Source of the DNA: Didymodactylos carnosus
Taxonomy: Eukaryota > Rotifera > Eurotatoria > Philodinida > Philodinidae
DNA: 22,123 bases
Assembly: GCA_905250885.1 (NCBI GenBank)
Contig: CAJNOQ010002924.1
Coordinates: forward strand, 1 to 22,123
Reading direction: 5' to 3'
The translations under genes and the position numbers were made by a program. The notes beneath the pieces were generated by a model. The model did not search any database. It had not been told where the DNA came from and saw only the letters and a program-made list of their open reading frames with translations. Positions within the stretch are counted from its first letter, which is position 1. Each line of letters starts with the position of its first letter. Shown here in pieces: positions 20,224 through 22,123 of the stretch.

Positions 20224-21922
20224 TTATCGTATAAAAAACAAATTTTTTGTAATGATAAGAGAAACGGGAATACTGTTCGAAATATTGCTCAGCAGAAATA
20301 CAAAGTATTTATAAGGCCACCTTCCAAATAATATACGAGATGTTCAGTGTATGGAGACTCTTTCATCTTTTTGATGAAAACTACTTTTTGTTTTCTTATT
20401 TCATACCGTTCCGTGGCCACCTACTGGCAACATCTTTATTATTGTTAGGTCCATAATGATCTTTGACCGCTGACCTTTTTATTAGAATCAATAAAGATGT
20501 ATAACAACACGAAAACTCAATTATCGGACTCAAATCTCAGTTCTAAATGAACTCGTCATCTACTATTGGGCTTCCGTATTCCACAATTCACAGCTCTGTG
20601 AGGGATCGTCTGTTATGAAAGAGGTATTAATTTATGAAAACACATGTGGGTAGAGAGTAATAGAGCCGAATTTTTGATAGTTGTCGTTTCAAATTAATGA
20701 TCAGCGTCAAAAGTCCAAAATTCGAAAAAGTCTCATTAACTTAGATAAAGATGTTTTTCCAATCACAAATCTAGAATATCAAAAATCGGGCTCTGTTAGC
20801 CTCTGGTCCCATGTGTCAGCTTCAGTTTAAGACCTTTCCGATCTCTGAGCTACGAAATGGTGTTAACGTGACAGTCGCTTTCGAGATATGGTGGTATCTG
20901 GGGGGCTTAATAATATGTTTAATGCTTAAAATATAGTACTATTGATATCTAGTTGTATACTTGTTTTGTGTATAAGAGCCGTTTAGCGAGAGAATGGAGC
21001 ACGACCGAAAAAAATGTTTTTAAAATAGTTCGATTTGATTCTTCGTGTTAGAAAGACTAGTAACATAGGATATTCTTGAAAGACATGTGATGAAAGTATC
21101 GTTTTTTTATGCTTTTTATTTCTAAAGAGAAGGGTAATTGTAGATCATTTGAATAAATTGTTACGTTTGTGAAGGAAAAACAAGGTCATTTTCGACATCT
21201 CTGTTAAGTAAAAATAGTAGTCTCTCTTTTTTAAGATTTTTAAACTCATTTTGCTCAGGAATGTTTCTCCGATTGAGCAATGAAAACACCCAATCAATGA
21301 CTTTAAAAAATTAGTTCGGTTCAATTCGAGTTGAGTCGATTGAGCAAATAGTCTGATGGATCTTGTGAATTTTTTATCTTTCCAGTAGCATGTCTTATAA
21401 AGCAAAATAAGGATAACTCTTGTTGATGAGTTTGAAGTGAAAATTGTTTGTATGTCCTTATAAGCTAGTACACATCTGTATGTATTAAAACTTTCTGGAA
21501 ACGAATCGTTGCTGCGGATATTTGAGTTATTCCAATTTGGCTCCATGATTTCAAAATTTTCTGAGCCAAGTCCATACGAAGCCCTGGTTGTTAGGCTGTT
21601 CTGAACAATTTTGATGAAGATATGAAATTTGAATCGTAGATGGAAATAGATGCGTTTGTTCGTTGAATTCATCTACTACTTAAACCAGTTTTTTCAACAG
21701 TTTTATACGAACTGAAAGATCAGGTATATAAAAAAATGTATATAATTATGAGTTTTCCTTCCAATATGTTGTACTTAAGATGAAAGAGTCTCCATACGCT
21801 GAACATCTCGTATATTATTTGGAAGGTGGCCTTATAAATACTTTGTATTTCTGCTGAGCAATATTTCGAACAGTATTCCCGTTTCTCTTATCATTACAAA
21901 AAATTTGTTTTTTATACGATAA
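20224..21922. mobile_element. 1.7-kb element with nearly identical 146-bp terminal inverted repeats
   Basis: 20224-20369 and 21777-21922 are reverse complements over 146 bases with only one difference seen by eye (T or C near 20348). The ends are TTATCGTATAAAA and TTTTATACGATAA. The loop carries direct-repeat copy B (21007-21182) and a 175-codon minus-strand open frame (21145-21672), the longest in the window, which shows no transposase or other known motif. Near-identity of the arms points to recent insertion or gene conversion, or selection on the ends. The flanks show no unmistakable target-site duplication. Confidence 0.8.
21007..21182 (+). repeat. Direct repeat, copy B (inside the TIR element)
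   Basis: Same-orientation partner of 19996-20170. It shares its central block and the AATAAATTGT word near its end, with about one difference per ten bases in the outer parts. Its right end overlaps the start of the 21145-21672 open frame. Confidence 0.75.
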
Positions 21923-22123
21923 TTAGCGATATTTAAGATACCCGTAATGCAAACTTCAAGTGAAATATTTTTACACACAAAATTGTTAAAATTTCAACTG
22001 TCAGAAACGCTGAACATCGTTTCATTCGGTACTTCTGATCGGATCAATATCAGGGAGCTTTAGTCTGTTCGCTGTTATAAGATAATATATATCGTTGTAA
22101 GATGCACGTAATGCAAACTTTCA
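21923..22123. repeat. Short direct repeat GTAATGCAAACTT at the window edge
   Basis: AAGATACCCGTAATGCAAACTTCA (21937-21960) and AAGATGCACGTAATGCAAACTTTCA (22099-22123) are close copies about 160 bases apart. They may be edges of another repeat that continues past the window. No coding sequence is seen. Confidence 0.4.

Noticed and set aside
21145..21672. 175-codon minus-strand ORF as a gene
   Set aside because: No recognisable motif, it overlaps a direct repeat at one end and lies in the loop of a transposon-like element; kept only as a point to check.

Overview
The window is eukaryotic and almost certainly metazoan nuclear DNA. It is AT-rich and gene-poor. Its genes are split by GT-AG introns, most of them short (62, 71 and 92 nt), and it holds one clearly recognisable animal protein family (calpain-15/SOL). 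Short introns, dense small inverted-repeat elements and small secreted proteins would suit a rotifer (a bdelloid such as Rotaria is my best guess), but no sequence here proves the taxon.

Layout. 1-1979: no gene; a small near-palindromic element (481-662), a CATCGA-rich degenerate repeat and a TATA-like/palindrome patch. 1980-3672 (minus): the 5' part of a calpain-15/small-optic-lobes gene in three exons, with three RanBP2 zinc fingers and then the start of the protease domain up to the catalytic Cys, where a splice donor interrupts it; no further exon is visible before the window edge. 3673-8976: no intact gene; a 213-bp MITE (4481-4693), broken zinc-finger reading frames (5820-6320), a short Cys-rich CXC-type domain ORF (6771-6926) and a possible 763-bp TIR element. 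8977-9443 (minus): a small secreted protein with four cysteines, beside a divergent frameshifted coding relic (9461-9690). 9691-14478: repeats and non-coding DNA with clustered AAATGNCATTT motifs. 14479-15094: two weak exon-like ORFs. 16334-19800 (minus): the 3' part of a five-exon gene for an unrecognised membrane protein; all four exon joins agree in phase, and its 1.3-kb intron carries a large inverted-repeat element. 19801-22123: repeat DNA dominated by an element with nearly identical 146-bp terminal inverted repeats (20224-21922) and a direct repeat copied inside and outside it.

The three main genes do not form a pathway that I can see. The main theme is a degraded, transposon-rich region with partial genes at both ends. 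Exon structures were built by hand from splice signals, phase and protein sense, so they need transcript support.
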